A stretch of DNA of 59,050 nucleotides from Streptomyces griseus (GTDB lineage: Bacteria > Bdellovibrionota > Bdellovibrionia > Bdellovibrionales > Bdellovibrionaceae). The notes under the pieces are model-generated. The model had not been told where the DNA came from and ran no database searches. It saw nothing but the letters and a program-made list of their open reading frames with translations. Shown here in pieces: positions 16,265 through 24,941 of this stretch; within the stretch, counting starts at the first letter, position 1, and the number at the start of each line of letters is the position of its first letter. The stretch covers positions 1 to 59,050 of the forward strand of contig CALQIT020000011.1 of the NCBI GenBank assembly GCA_943330705.2, in the 5' to 3' direction. A program made the position numbers and the translations under genes.

Positions 16265-17283
16265 TTTTGCGACCTATTCACCCAATCCTTCAGATACCCT
16301 TGCGATAGAGATTCAAGCTGAATTGCTAGTTTAGTGAAATCAACCTGCATGACCTTAATTGAAGCTAGTGATCGCACGTGTTTTGGCACGGGAACATTGG
16401 ACCTTAGTGGAATTTGCGCAGCATCACTTTCGGCCAATTTTTTCTCAACCTCTGAGCTGAGTATGAAATCAATAAACTTTTTGGCATTACCTATGTGGGG
16501 TGCATCTTTAATCAGAACCGCAGCATTGGGAACAAGTAGACTACCCAGTCCTTTTTCGTCAGCAAAGATTGCCTTAACCGGCTTTTTGTCATGAATAGCC
16601 TCGAAGGCGTCATCGGTGTCAACCACGCCAAAGCCACAATTTCCGTTAGAGACCTGCCTACGAACCTCTCCATTTGAGGAAAGGACTTTTACTTTGTTCT
16701 TAAGCAGGCCTTCAAAGAAGGCTTTGGCCTTCTCGTCTCCTAAAGTTGAAAATATGGCAGCAGCATGCATAGATGTCGTTCCAAACAAAGGATTGGCAAT
16801 ACAGCCAAGGCCCGAGAATTTGGGATTCGCCAGATCATAGACCGAATTCGGCTCTGTATCCTTTGTCATTTTATCTGTATTGATCAAAAGCACCCTGGCC
16901 CGGGCAGAAAAACCGATCCAATATCCCTGCGAATCACTATATTCTTTAGGTATCGTCTTGGCCTCTGGCGATAAGTACGGAGCGGAAACACCTTTACTTT
17001 TTAAAATGGCGGCTCTGATCGGATCCCCACTCCAGAAGACATCTGCCTGCGGGCGAGTCTTTTCAGCAATAAGACGATTTAAAATACCGGTGCTCTTGGT
17101 TTCTTCAGTATCGGTTACAAGCTTAACTTCTATACCTGTCTTTTTCTGAAAGAGCTCAGCAATTGGCCGAGCGAAAACATCATCGACTGATGTATAAACG
17201 ACAACTTCATTTTTATTTGTAGCATTTGCTATGCCCTGAGTGGCCAGTAGAGCGCCAAGCGTAATCAAATTTATTAAGCCCAT
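16261..17283 (-). CDS. Periplasmic iron-type ABC binding protein
   Basis: A 340-aa exported protein of the FbpA/AfuA kind, with a signal peptide ending GIANA. The start of the mature chain (EVVVYTSVDDVFARPIAELF, then KKTGIEVKLV) and the central QADVFWSGDP block match bacterial ferric-binding proteins. GYWIGFSARARVLLINTD is also typical. The usual Tyr-Tyr iron ligand pair is not obvious near residues 195-225, so the ligand is not certain. It overlaps the superoxide dismutase gene by 10 bases and the permease gene by 4. It captures ligand in the periplasm for the permease. Confidence 0.85.
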   Translation of the reverse strand: MGLINLITLGALLATQGIANATNKNEVVVYTSVDDVFARPIAELFQKKTGIEVKLVTDTEETKSTGILNRLIAEKTRPQADVFWSGDPIRAAILKSKGVSAPYLSPEAKTIPKEYSDSQGYWIGFSARARVLLINTDKMTKDTEPNSVYDLANPKFSGLGCIANPLFGTTSMHAAAIFSTLGDEKAKAFFEGLLKNKVKVLSSNGEVRRQVSNGNCGFGVVDTDDAFEAIHDKKPVKAIFADEKGLGSLLVPNAAVLIKDAPHIGNAKKFIDFILSSEVEKKLAESDAAQIPLRSNVPVPKHVRSLASIKVMQVDFTKLAIQLESLSQGYLKDWVNRSQK

Positions 17284-18017
17284 TTAAATCCCCGAGCTTT
17301 TTCAATTCGAGCCTCAACAATTTCCCAATTGATATTTTGAAAAAAGGCATCAATATATTTTAGAGCGGCAGCTCCAAAATCCATTTGGTACGAATGCTCA
17401 TACATATCCATCACAAGAACAGGTATTGTCCCTGCTGGCGAATGCATGTGATCCCAAGACCAATAATTATCAAGAATTCCAAATTCATAATTGTAACCAA
17501 GAATCACCCAGCCAGATCCGCCACCTAAACCTTGGGCCATCTTCCGAAATTCACTTTCCCAAGTCTCAAAGCTGCCAAATCCCTCTGAAATCAATTTTGA
17601 AATTGTAGAGCTTGGTTTGCCATTGCCACCCAAATTGCCAAAGTAAACTTCATGTAAAACAACTGACCCCGTTCGCATCAGGTGCTCCCGCTTTAGTCCG
17701 TTGTATAAGAAAGGAGGCGTATCTTTGTTGGACAAAGCTTCAGAAAGTTTTTTCCTAACTGAATTTAAAGTCTTAACTGATCCACCATAGTTATTTTCCC
17801 AATGTGAAAGAATAAGTTTTTCAGAAAGACCGTGCAGTTTTTTGGGGTCAAAAGTCAGAGGCTTCAGGGAATGCTCAATCTTAAATGTAGAGTTTAATTT
17901 TAGTGGCATAGAGGATTCCTTTGAACTGTCTGCTGCAAATGTAGCCTCCGAACCTAACAAGACACCTACCGATGAGGCGGCTACAGTTGCAACGAAGTCT
18001 CTGCGATTGATAGTCAT
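17274..18017 (-). CDS. Exported Fe/Mn superoxide dismutase (ChrC-like)
   Basis: A 247-aa protein that dismutes superoxide to peroxide and oxygen. The N-terminus has the twin-arginine motif NRRDFVA followed by a hydrophobic stretch, so export folded by Tat is likely. Metal ligands are visible: His in LSHWENNYGG, His in LHEVYFGNLGG, and Asp/His in MDMYEHSYQMDFG. The usual Trp of DVWEH is replaced by Tyr. A ChrB-domain gene lies just upstream. In chromate-resistance operons chrB and a superoxide dismutase (chrC) are often together. Here the pair is embedded with an iron importer instead of a ChrA pump. Confidence 0.9.
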   Translation of the reverse strand: MTINRRDFVATVAASSVGVLLGSEATFAADSSKESSMPLKLNSTFKIEHSLKPLTFDPKKLHGLSEKLILSHWENNYGGSVKTLNSVRKKLSEALSNKDTPPFLYNGLKREHLMRTGSVVLHEVYFGNLGGNGKPSSTISKLISEGFGSFETWESEFRKMAQGLGGGSGWVILGYNYEFGILDNYWSWDHMHSPAGTIPVLVMDMYEHSYQMDFGAAALKYIDAFFQNINWEIVEARIEKARGFKWA

Positions 18018-18025
18018 ATTTTTCC

Positions 18026-18490
18026 TTACATTCTAATTTGGTCAGGGTACCAGCCGTGCTTTTCTCCGGTCAAAGAAATGCACCAAGTGTATAAAGCATC
18101 GTAAATAATCATTCCAACTTTAAGCATTTCATGATCGTCCTGATAATTCGCAGACAAACCTAATGTAATTGCTAAAAGTCCAGGTGCTTCAGAAGACTTC
18201 TCTAACGTATCCGTGTCTGCAGCTCGCACAATTTCCGCAAGCTTTAATAGGGCCTTATTCTCAGATAAATTATATTTTTTTGAAATAGTGTCAAAGCTAC
18301 AGAACTCACCGACATGGGTAAGCTCAACGCCCGGCACATCGTATGGCGTGGCGCCAGTCTCGCTTGCAACCTTCATAACATCTTGAGACGGGACATAAAG
18401 AAACTCTGCGTCCTTATCGATAAAGCGCTTGATCATCCAAGGACAGGCAATGCGATCAATTTTGGGTCGGGCACGTGTAATCCATTTCAT
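18026..18490 (-). CDS. ChrB-domain protein
   Basis: A 154-aa protein made only of the ChrB C-terminal domain. The signature IDRIACPWMIKRFIDKDAEF opens it, followed by FLYVP and the GVELTHVGEFCSFD block. Full ChrB proteins carry an N-terminal DNA-binding part and sense chromate; that part is absent here, so a regulatory role is doubtful. Domain-only members are widespread and their biochemistry is unclear. The start ATG overlaps the stop of the beta-propeller gene (ATGA) and follows AAGGAG. No ChrA transporter gene is in the window. Confidence 0.85.
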   Translation of the reverse strand: MKWITRARPKIDRIACPWMIKRFIDKDAEFLYVPSQDVMKVASETGATPYDVPGVELTHVGEFCSFDTISKKYNLSENKALLKLAEIVRAADTDTLEKSSEAPGLLAITLGLSANYQDDHEMLKVGMIIYDALYTWCISLTGEKHGWYPDQIRM

Positions 18491-19440
18491 AATAAGATCT
18501 CCTTAAACTTTAGTTTGTCTGAATAAATAGCTGCCCGGTGTGATTCAGGCAAAAATGCGTAAACCTTCTGATCAATCGATGAGAACCCAATTGTATGAGC
18601 CCCATTTTCTGTTTTCATGGATTCACTTTTGGTCATGGATTTGGTGTCAAAAACATCGATCACACCGGGATTTCCAATTGCAACGTAGAGTCTATCTAGT
18701 TGCGCATTAAAGAATATCACATCTGGTGGGCCACTTAAAGTTGAACGGAAAATTTCCCTTTTTGTTTGAAGGTCGATAGTAATTAGAGTTTTGTCGTCAC
18801 ATGCGCAAAAAAGTCGACCTGTCTTGATATCGATGTCCAGTCCATGGGGACCTTCTGCATCAATATTAATCCAATTGGGATCAGCTTTATAATCATTTGC
18901 TTGAATGACGGCAATCTTAGCTGGCTTACCAATATTGACGTAAAAGGCCTGGGCCTTTGGATCATACACCATCCAACGAGACCTTCCGGGAGTCGAAAAC
19001 GTCTTAACTACTTCGCCCGTCCCAACATCAATAAGTGAAAGAGAATAAGTGGAAGGTTCATTTGGCAGTCCGACATTTCCTGACAGCAATAGATTTCTCT
19101 CTAGATCAAATGCCAGCCCATTGGGTCGAATGCCAACATTGATTCGTTTTAATTCCTTCTCTGTCTTAAGATCAAAAATGCTGACCGTGTTTTCGCCTCG
19201 GTTAGAAGCGAACAGAAGATTTCGTTCATCCGAAACTAAGGCTCCAGCAACACCGTTAAGTCCTGACAACGAGCGAAGGTAGCGGTCATTTGTAGTATCA
19301 ATAATGTCGACAGCATCGTTGGCAGTATGAGCGACATACAGTTTTTTTTGGCTTAAGCTAACCGCTGCGTGATCAAATCCACCTTGATTTATATGTGGCG
19401 GCAGTTCAATGAAACCTTCAGATTGGAGACTGATATTCAT
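18487..19440 (-). CDS. YncE-like seven-bladed beta-propeller protein
   Basis: A 317-aa protein built from repeats of about 42 residues typical of YVTN/YncE propellers. Examples are KKLYVAHTANDAVDIIDTTN, NLLFASNRGENTVSIFDLKT and DRLYVAIGNPGVIDVFDTKS. No signal peptide is seen at this start, so it may be cytosolic. Family members bind ligands or nucleic acids, and some are periplasmic in iron-related operons. It overlaps the upstream gene by ATGA and the ChrB gene downstream, so it is translationally coupled. Its specific ligand is unknown. Confidence 0.85.
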   Translation of the reverse strand: MNISLQSEGFIELPPHINQGGFDHAAVSLSQKKLYVAHTANDAVDIIDTTNDRYLRSLSGLNGVAGALVSDERNLLFASNRGENTVSIFDLKTEKELKRINVGIRPNGLAFDLERNLLLSGNVGLPNEPSTYSLSLIDVGTGEVVKTFSTPGRSRWMVYDPKAQAFYVNIGKPAKIAVIQANDYKADPNWINIDAEGPHGLDIDIKTGRLFCACDDKTLITIDLQTKREIFRSTLSGPPDVIFFNAQLDRLYVAIGNPGVIDVFDTKSMTKSESMKTENGAHTIGFSSIDQKVYAFLPESHRAAIYSDKLKFKEILL

Positions 19441-20111
19441 TTTTTCTTTTCTTTCTGTTTTTTGGGCTTCGCTGACGTAGTTGGAGGTACTACCTTATCA
19501 TCACTTTGATAATTGAAATCATCAAACGCAGTAATGCTATCAGCTTTGGTCCAAACTCCCACCGCACCGGCAGTCGCTATATGATCGTCATCCAACTCGA
19601 TACAATTTTTGCCATCATAAATAATTTTAATCCGTGCGCCTTTGAATTCTACTTTAAGAAGATGCCACTGATCTTTGGCAACAGGGGCATCTGTGTACTT
19701 GATGGTTTTCCGTTTTCCAGCTTCGACATAAAATAAAGAGACATTGTTTTCTAGGGCATTGATCCTAGCCAAATAATAATTGTCGCCATCCTTAAAACGC
19801 CAAACCAGACCGCCGGCCTGATCTTCGTTTCCAGAGATAGGCATAATCCTTGATTCAACGGATCCATCAGCAAAAGAAACGTCTTTTCGTACGCAATACG
19901 GAAAAGTTCCCTCCTTGGACTGCTTCAAAACATTTGGTTTTGAAAAGGCATTTTCGAATTTTGTTACCGTACACTGAGCTTGGCCACGTCCTGTGACACC
20001 CGCAACCCAAGGAGATCCAAGATCCCCAGCCGTCAGCTTATCAAAGTTCTCTAGCTCTGCCTGGGCAGAAAAAAACAAGAACAACAGCAGTACACTCAGT
20101 ACAGTTCGCAT
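19437..20111 (-). CDS. Exported LamG/DUF1080-like protein with basic tail
   Basis: A 224-aa exported protein. A signal peptide covers residues 1-18 (ending SAQA). The body is a concanavalin-like jelly roll: FADGSVESRIMPISGNEDQAGGLVWRF, NYYLARINALENN, and HLLKVEFKGARIKIIYDGK are typical of DUF1080 or 3-keto-disaccharide hydrolase-like domains. The chain ends in a lysine-rich tail (PKKQKEKKK), which is odd for the family. No active-site residues can be assigned, so a binding role is as likely as catalysis. It is the second gene of the eight-gene operon. Confidence 0.75.
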   Translation of the reverse strand: MRTVLSVLLLFLFFSAQAELENFDKLTAGDLGSPWVAGVTGRGQAQCTVTKFENAFSKPNVLKQSKEGTFPYCVRKDVSFADGSVESRIMPISGNEDQAGGLVWRFKDGDNYYLARINALENNVSLFYVEAGKRKTIKYTDAPVAKDQWHLLKVEFKGARIKIIYDGKNCIELDDDHIATAGAVGVWTKADSITAFDDFNYQSDDKVVPPTTSAKPKKQKEKKK

Positions 20112-20122
20112 TTTCGGATTTC

Positions 20123-20596
20123 CTATTCAGCTATCACAAGGTCGATATTCAGCAATGTCTGGCGTTCTACCCAAGTATTGAAACCATCATCCCGAGTTAC
20201 TTTAACTGTGCTCTTTTGAATGTCAAATTTGCACTCTTTGGTCATTCTCATAGTGTCATATCTGAAAGGAAATCCCTTTCTGACTAGGTGCGCGCAGAGG
20301 ACTGGTCCCCGGCTGGTTTGCACCAGGATCGAATTGGTCCCTTGGTCAAATGTTAGCTGATCTAGCTTTATTCGAAGCACCTGCTCATCAGGTGGAGAAT
20401 CAGATCCTAGTGAAACTTGAGAAACCAATAGAACTTCTACCCAGGCTCTAGCGAGTTCTTTATTCGTCCCGAAAGAAACACGAATCTCACCGAGATTCTG
20501 ATTGGTAATTTCTGCATTTCCTACAATCTTTAAAGTATCCGCAAAAGCTAAACTTGAGAATACCGAAGCTACAAGTAATAGAACGATTAATTTCAT
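20123..20596 (-). CDS. Small exported beta-rich protein, unknown
   Basis: A 157-aa exported protein. The start is the ATG at 20596, since AGGGG lies just before it and a signal peptide (LIVLLLVASVFSSLAFA) follows at once. The mature part looks beta-rich, with alternating hydrophobic strands and two cysteines (PVLCAHLV and TKECKFDI) that may form a disulfide. I do not recognise a family. It is the first gene of the operon. The divergent regulator gene and the 14-bp inverted repeat at 20649-20688 suggest control by that two-component system. Confidence 0.7.
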   Translation of the reverse strand: MKLIVLLLVASVFSSLAFADTLKIVGNAEITNQNLGEIRVSFGTNKELARAWVEVLLVSQVSLGSDSPPDEQVLRIKLDQLTFDQGTNSILVQTSRGPVLCAHLVRKGFPFRYDTMRMTKECKFDIQKSTVKVTRDDGFNTWVERQTLLNIDLVIAE

Positions 20597-20648
20597 AAAA
20601 GACCCCTTTGTTTGGACCAAGAAATAACCGCTTTAGGCTTATGATTCT

Positions 20649-20688
20649 ACTGACGTCTTCCTTAATTTTCCTTCAGGAAGACGTCAGT
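20649..20688. promoter_or_regulatory. 14-bp inverted repeat between the oxidative-metal operon and its two-component system
   Basis: ACTGACGTCTTCCT (20649-20662) and AGGAAGACGTCAGT (20675-20688) are perfect inverse copies, 12 bases apart. The region separates divergent genes at 20596 and 20797. The outer ACTGAC/GTCAGT ends recur at 23673-23701. It is a candidate operator for the response regulator encoded at 20797. The second arm has no T-run after it on either strand, so termination is less likely. Confidence 0.55.
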
Positions 20689-20796
20689 GGCTGATTGGAG
20701 TGGGTATAAGTATATTGAGCCAAAAGGATCAGATATATGCAGATGCAAAACAGTATGATAGATTTCTTAAGATTAGCCCAAAAGGAGACTATTTTC

Positions 20797-21495
20797 GTGG
20801 GAAAGAACCGGCTTTTAGTGGTCGAGGACGAACCAAAAGTTGCGCAAGCCTTAATGGAAGGACTGACGTCCGAAGGCTATCTGGTTGTTCTTGCAGCTAC
20901 CGGCGAGGACGCTTTTTTCAGAGCCAATTCAGAACATTTTGATTTGATTTTACTAGATCTGATGTTGCCAGGCCGAAGTGGTCTCGAAATCCTTAGCACT
21001 TTAAGAAAAAATGGGAAAAAAACTCCAGTTTTGATTTTAACGGCGCGAGATACCTTGGATGATCGGATTCAAGGCCTTGACACCGGTGCTGACGATTATC
21101 TAGTTAAGCCCTTTGCGTTTCCAGAATTGTTAGCGCGAATTCGTGCCCTGTTACGCCGAGGCACTGCGAAGGATACCGTTGAAGTGAAACGAACTCTTGC
21201 AGATTTAGAATTAGATATTGTCACCAGGATCGTAAGTCGTGGGGGAAAGTCGCTGGAGCTGACTTTGAAAGAGTTTGATTTGCTTGAATACCTTTTGCGA
21301 TATCAAGGGCAACTTGTTTCACGGGAAATGCTTGCGCGAGATGTATGGAAAGAAACTCACCGGATCACAAGTTTAGATAATGTCATCGATGTCCATATCG
21401 CGCGCCTAAGAAAGAAAGTAGATCAAGATTTTTCCAATAAACTGATCCACACCGTCCGAGGAGTGGGGTTCATGGCGAAAGATGAGCCGTCGTGA
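20797..21495 (+). CDS. OmpR/PhoB-family response regulator
   Basis: A 232-aa regulator. The chosen start is GTG at 20797 because AAAAGGAGA precedes it at the right distance; an ATG at 20737 would add 20 residues that do not fit a receiver domain. The receiver has E10-D11 and phospho-acceptor Asp54 in LLDLMLPGRSG, with Lys in DYLVKPFAFPE. The winged-helix domain (about 130-230) has SLELTLKEFDLLEYLL and VDVHIARLRKK. It overlaps the kinase gene by 4 bases. It resembles CusR/QseB-type regulators. Likely targets are the divergent eight-gene operon and the genes around 23.5 kb. Confidence 0.93.
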   Translation: MGKNRLLVVEDEPKVAQALMEGLTSEGYLVVLAATGEDAFFRANSEHFDLILLDLMLPGRSGLEILSTLRKNGKKTPVLILTARDTLDDRIQGLDTGADDYLVKPFAFPELLARIRALLRRGTAKDTVEVKRTLADLELDIVTRIVSRGGKSLELTLKEFDLLEYLLRYQGQLVSREMLARDVWKETHRITSLDNVIDVHIARLRKKVDQDFSNKLIHTVRGVGFMAKDEPS

Positions 21496-22898
21496 GATTT
21501 TTTCTTTCAAGTATTAGAATTAAACTGACTTTATGGTTTGGCTTGGCGCTTTTAGCAATTCTGACGCTGTATTCATTTGGACTTTTCTTTTTCATGCGCG
21601 AAAATTTGATTGGCGAAGTCGACAGAAAGCTATGGGAAGACGTCGAAAGCGTCCAAGAAACACTTCAAGATCTACCCGATTCCTCGGCAGGCCTTGATTT
21701 CTCAAAATACAAAGATTCAAGCGCGCACGATGTCAGGGACCGATGGATTCTGGAAATATGGACTTCTGACCAAAACAAAAAACTCTTCTCAGTTCCTAAT
21801 AAAATCGAAAGTCCAATCGGATCTCCGGCACCCAGCGAATGTGAAGTTCGCCGAGGCAGTCCCAGGGATTTTCGTTCAGAAGATGGTTTGAACTTAAGAA
21901 CACTTTGCTCGAAAGTTGAATTTGGCGATCGAACTGCCTTTGTCAGAGTGGCCAGGTCATCTGAACGGGCCTTGGCTGAGCTTAGGGAGCTTCTTTTTAT
22001 GATCCTAATCGCTGCGCCGATTTGTATTGGAATCGCGCTCATTGGCGGATATTTGCTAGCTCGAAAATCTCTGGCGCCAGTGATTGATATGACGGAACAA
22101 GCTGAAAAAATCACTGCTGATCGCTTGTCGGAACGTCTTCAAATACCAAATCCAAATGACGAGCTTGGAAGACTAGCAACCACCTTCAATAGGACTTTCG
22201 AACGACTAGAAAAATCTTTCAAACAAATGAAACAGTTCACTTCGGATGCTTCTCACGAGCTTAGAACACCCCTGACAGCGATACGCACCATGGGGGAAGT
22301 CATTCTACGGGAAAATCGTAACCCCGAAGAATACAAAGAAATCGTCTCGAGTATTCTAGAGGAAGCCGACGAGTTAAGACATTTGATTGACAGCCTTCTT
22401 ACGCTTTCTAGGGCCGACGCGGGACAAACCCAAATTAATAAGAAAAAGGAAAACCTTTCTGAAGTTGTTTCTGAAATTCTGGATCATTTTGAAGTGCTTT
22501 CTGAAGAAAAAGATCAAATTATTGTACGAACACTCGAGTCCGACTTTTTTGCTAACGTTGATCGGAGTGCTTTTCGCCAGGCCGTCATCAATCTTGTCGT
22601 CAACGCAATTAAGTATAGTCCGAATAATTCTGTAATTAAGGTTCGTACTTATTTGAAGGAAAGCTTTGCCTGTATTGAAGTAAAGGATGACGGACCAGGA
22701 ATTTCTCCTGAACACCACTCTAAAATCTTTGAACGATTTTATAGAATAGACAGTGGTCGTTCGCGCGACGTAGGTGGCACAGGTTTGGGTCTAGCCATCG
22801 CGAAATGGGCCGTTGAAGCTCATGGCGGAAACATCAAGCTTGTCAGCGAGGCGGGAAAAGGCTCGGCATTTACAATCGAATTGCCAATAGGGGTTTAG
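21492..22898 (+). CDS. CusS-like membrane histidine kinase
   Basis: A 468-aa sensor kinase starting with GTG that shares GTGA with the regulator stop. TM1 is about residues 11-33 and TM2 about 168-190, flanking a periplasmic domain of about 130 residues with two cysteines. A HAMP domain (191-243) precedes the HisKA helix with His255 in SHELRTP. The ATPase domain has NLVVNAIKYSPNN, DDGPGIS, FERFYR and GGTGLGLAI. The layout fits heavy-metal or QseC-like sensors. It partners the OmpR-type regulator upstream. The signal is not known; the divergent operon suggests iron, redox or chromate stress. Confidence 0.92.
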   Translation: MRFFLSSIRIKLTLWFGLALLAILTLYSFGLFFFMRENLIGEVDRKLWEDVESVQETLQDLPDSSAGLDFSKYKDSSAHDVRDRWILEIWTSDQNKKLFSVPNKIESPIGSPAPSECEVRRGSPRDFRSEDGLNLRTLCSKVEFGDRTAFVRVARSSERALAELRELLFMILIAAPICIGIALIGGYLLARKSLAPVIDMTEQAEKITADRLSERLQIPNPNDELGRLATTFNRTFERLEKSFKQMKQFTSDASHELRTPLTAIRTMGEVILRENRNPEEYKEIVSSILEEADELRHLIDSLLTLSRADAGQTQINKKKENLSEVVSEILDHFEVLSEEKDQIIVRTLESDFFANVDRSAFRQAVINLVVNAIKYSPNNSVIKVRTYLKESFACIEVKDDGPGISPEHHSKIFERFYRIDSGRSRDVGGTGLGLAIAKWAVEAHGGNIKLVSEAGKGSAFTIELPIGV

Positions 22899-22912
22899 AA
22901 TCTCGAAAACAG

Positions 22913-22938
22913 GCCGCTCAAATTTGGTCTTGAGCGGC
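22913..22938. terminator. Bidirectional terminator between convergent genes
   Basis: GCCGCTCAA (22913-22921) pairs with TTGAGCGGC (22930-22938), a perfect 9-bp stem. It sits between the convergent kinase and PepSY-like genes. GATTTTACC follows on the plus strand. Confidence 0.8.
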
Positions 22939-22949
22939 GATTTTACCAA

Positions 22950-23501
22950 TTAAGGCAGAACTGCTGTTTGTCCATTCAACAAATCTACAGCTACTGTCGT
23001 CGCTTTACCAGACGGGCAAGCGATAACCACTTCAGCTACTGCTCTGTGATTTGCAACTCGCGGATTTCTGATATCAATCGGAGTTCCAGGTACGCGGCGA
23101 AGAGCGAGCGCAATAACCTGTTTAATATTTGCTTTTGAAAGTTTAAATAAAGTCATGTGTACGGACGCTCTTGCAATATGTTCTTTATCTGCAAAGACTT
23201 CCGCTTTTAATCCAGCTGTTCCACTGGCGGCAGGTCCTGCAAGCTCAGTAAGAGTCGCTGTTTCAGGCTCGCCGCCAAGACCTTCTGGCACTGTGTAAAC
23301 ACTCAACATTAGAGCTCCGTTTTCGACCTCATATTTGGCCGAAGTGACAACGCCACTTGTTTTTTCGGCAAATGCAATACCGTCAAGAAGCGAGACCTTC
23401 GAAGTTTTCAGTAGCGGAATAATCGATTTCGGATCATGGTCGCCTGCAAAAGACCGTGAAAAAGAGGCCAGTAGAATCAGTCCCATCAATACTTGTTTCA
23501 T
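22950..23501 (-). CDS. Exported PepSY-like protein
   Basis: A 183-aa exported protein. The ATG at 23501 is preferred: AAGGAG lies 7 bases upstream and a signal peptide (QVLMGLILLASFSRSFA) follows. The segment LLDGIAFAEKTSGVVTSAKYEVENGALMLSVYTV has the PepSY pattern of a helix and then strands. A second, weaker repeat may begin at KANIKQVIALALRRVPG. PepSY domains occur in periplasmic inhibitors and in sensors near two-component systems. It is convergent with the kinase gene and its upstream region carries ACTGAC motifs like those at the regulator's promoter, which suggests co-regulation. Confidence 0.7.
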   Translation of the reverse strand: MKQVLMGLILLASFSRSFAGDHDPKSIIPLLKTSKVSLLDGIAFAEKTSGVVTSAKYEVENGALMLSVYTVPEGLGGEPETATLTELAGPAASGTAGLKAEVFADKEHIARASVHMTLFKLSKANIKQVIALALRRVPGTPIDIRNPRVANHRAVAEVVIACPSGKATTVAVDLLNGQTAVLP

Positions 23502-23581
23502 TTTAATTCTCCTTATGTAAAGTTTAGGCAGAGCCAATCTCTGCTTCTCAATCAACCTATCTGGCTTGAGAGACTGAATGT

Positions 23582-23701
23582 ACTGACGATTTTCTGAAGA
23601 GTTATTCAGGGTCTAACTGATACTGATCCTAGGTCTAAATTTTTGAGGAAATCTTAACTAAGAGGAATGAATACTGACGGAAAATTCAGAAACTTGTCAG
23701 T
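23582..23701. promoter_or_regulatory. Region with repeated ACTGAC elements between divergent secreted-protein genes
   Basis: The 268-bp gap between the PepSY-like gene and the first Cys-family gene contains ACTGACG (23582-23588) and ACTGACGG (23673-23680), with the inverse CTTGTCAGT at 23693-23701. The last two form ACTGAC-17-GTCAGT. The same hexamers end the inverted repeat at 20649-20688. They are candidate binding sites for the nearby response regulator. Confidence 0.4.
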
Positions 23702-23769
23702 GGTCCTTTAGCTCAATTTTATATAAATAGACGCCAACAAGGAGCCACCAACAAAAAAGGGGCCCAGAA

Positions 23770-24357
23770 ATGAAACCAAATATGAAATACTTTGTAAGTT
23801 TGATTTTAACAGGATTTATTTTGAATTATTCGGTGGCAAATGCACAAGTGCTTCCTCCGGTGCAACCACCAAAATCAAAAGAGATGAAAGTGGTTTTAAA
23901 CTGTGATGGTGGACGTGCTGAGGTTTTTATAAGCACCAGCCCATTTCATGGAAATAGCCTATCAGTTCATATCAATGATGTTGGAGCTGCTAAGTATCTA
24001 ATCATCGATGGTAAAAAATGTAACCAAGGATACGCAACTGAAGGTCCATGTGTTGACCCAAGTGGTCGCGCCATTATCGATGGAACTGGCCAACGCGTAA
24101 ACGGTGGTTTTGCCTGGATTGACTCTTTCAATTCAGAACGGTCAGTTCAAGATCCCCATCCTTTAACTACGGTGGTGTATCCCGAAAATGGAGGAATTAA
24201 AGTCAAAGTGGTGGCTCGCTATGATGTTGATTATCGATGTACTGGTTTTGATCCAAACTATGGCGGCTGCATTAGTTATTCTTCTCAAACATATCGTCGG
24301 GCTCAGGATCAAGAACTTCGAAATTGGTTTTTCAAAAACTGCAATAAATTGCAATAG
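23770..24357 (+). CDS. Exported protein of a CNNG/LRNWxFxNC family (copy 1)
   Basis: A 195-aa exported protein with a signal peptide ending VANAQ. The mature chain opens with a proline-rich linker, then VVLNCDGGRAEV. It ends with LRNWFFKNC. The same start (C, N/D, N/G, G, then A after one residue) and end recur in the proteins at 24366 and 26759, so the outer cysteines may pair in a disulfide. Additional cysteines (KKCNQGYATEGPC, YRCTGF) are specific to this copy. I do not know the family. It precedes copy 2 by 8 bases. Confidence 0.7.
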   Translation: MKPNMKYFVSLILTGFILNYSVANAQVLPPVQPPKSKEMKVVLNCDGGRAEVFISTSPFHGNSLSVHINDVGAAKYLIIDGKKCNQGYATEGPCVDPSGRAIIDGTGQRVNGGFAWIDSFNSERSVQDPHPLTTVVYPENGGIKVKVVARYDVDYRCTGFDPNYGGCISYSSQTYRRAQDQELRNWFFKNCNKLQ

Positions 24358-24365
24358 GAGAGTCT

Positions 24366-24857
24366 ATGAAATTTTTTATCGCCACAATTATAGTAACACT
24401 TGCTTCCGCAGTCGCCGTTGCCGGCCCAGGAGGCTGGACCACAAGAGTCAAATGTAATAATGGCAGTGCCATTATTGAAACTGAGGATGCCAATCCCAAG
24501 CACATTCAGGTCGTGATCTATGATAGAGGAGTGATTGACTACTTCGCCGAAGCTTCAGATCAATTCATGTATTATAAAATGAGAGGCGCACAAAAATGGC
24601 TTGAAGGAACAAATGTCGCCTCCTTAAGCAACACTATTGATTTTACCTATCAATACACAGCATCTGGACATGATCCTCTCGATTACGCCTCGTTGGTACT
24701 TCAAAGACAGGGCAACGGTATTCACTTCAACCTTTATCGAGTTCATATTTGGGGTGAGGGCGGAATTTATGACGAGACCATTGGCCAATGGAGACTCTTC
24801 ACCGCTAAAAAGGAATCTAGATTCCTTCGAAACTGGTACTTCGCAAACTGCTATTAA
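24366..24857 (+). CDS. Exported protein of a CNNG/LRNWxFxNC family (copy 2)
   Basis: A 163-aa exported protein with a short signal peptide (residues 1-19, ending AVAVAG). The mature start has RVKCNNGSAII and the C-terminus is LRNWYFANCY. Between them is a beta-rich body, with IQVVIYDRGVIDYF close in pattern to IRLQITNARVVNYL of the copy at 26759. Only two cysteines are in the mature part, consistent with one disulfide joining the ends. GGAG before the ATG gives a good ribosome-binding site. It is cotranscribed with copy 1. Confidence 0.7.
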   Translation: MKFFIATIIVTLASAVAVAGPGGWTTRVKCNNGSAIIETEDANPKHIQVVIYDRGVIDYFAEASDQFMYYKMRGAQKWLEGTNVASLSNTIDFTYQYTASGHDPLDYASLVLQRQGNGIHFNLYRVHIWGEGGIYDETIGQWRLFTAKKESRFLRNWYFANCY

Positions 24858-24941
24858 TCGCAATTCTTACTAAAAATTCAGAATCATGTAAGTGTTCTTC
24901 CGACAAACTTAAGTATATTTTAAAAACTAGGGAGAACACTT

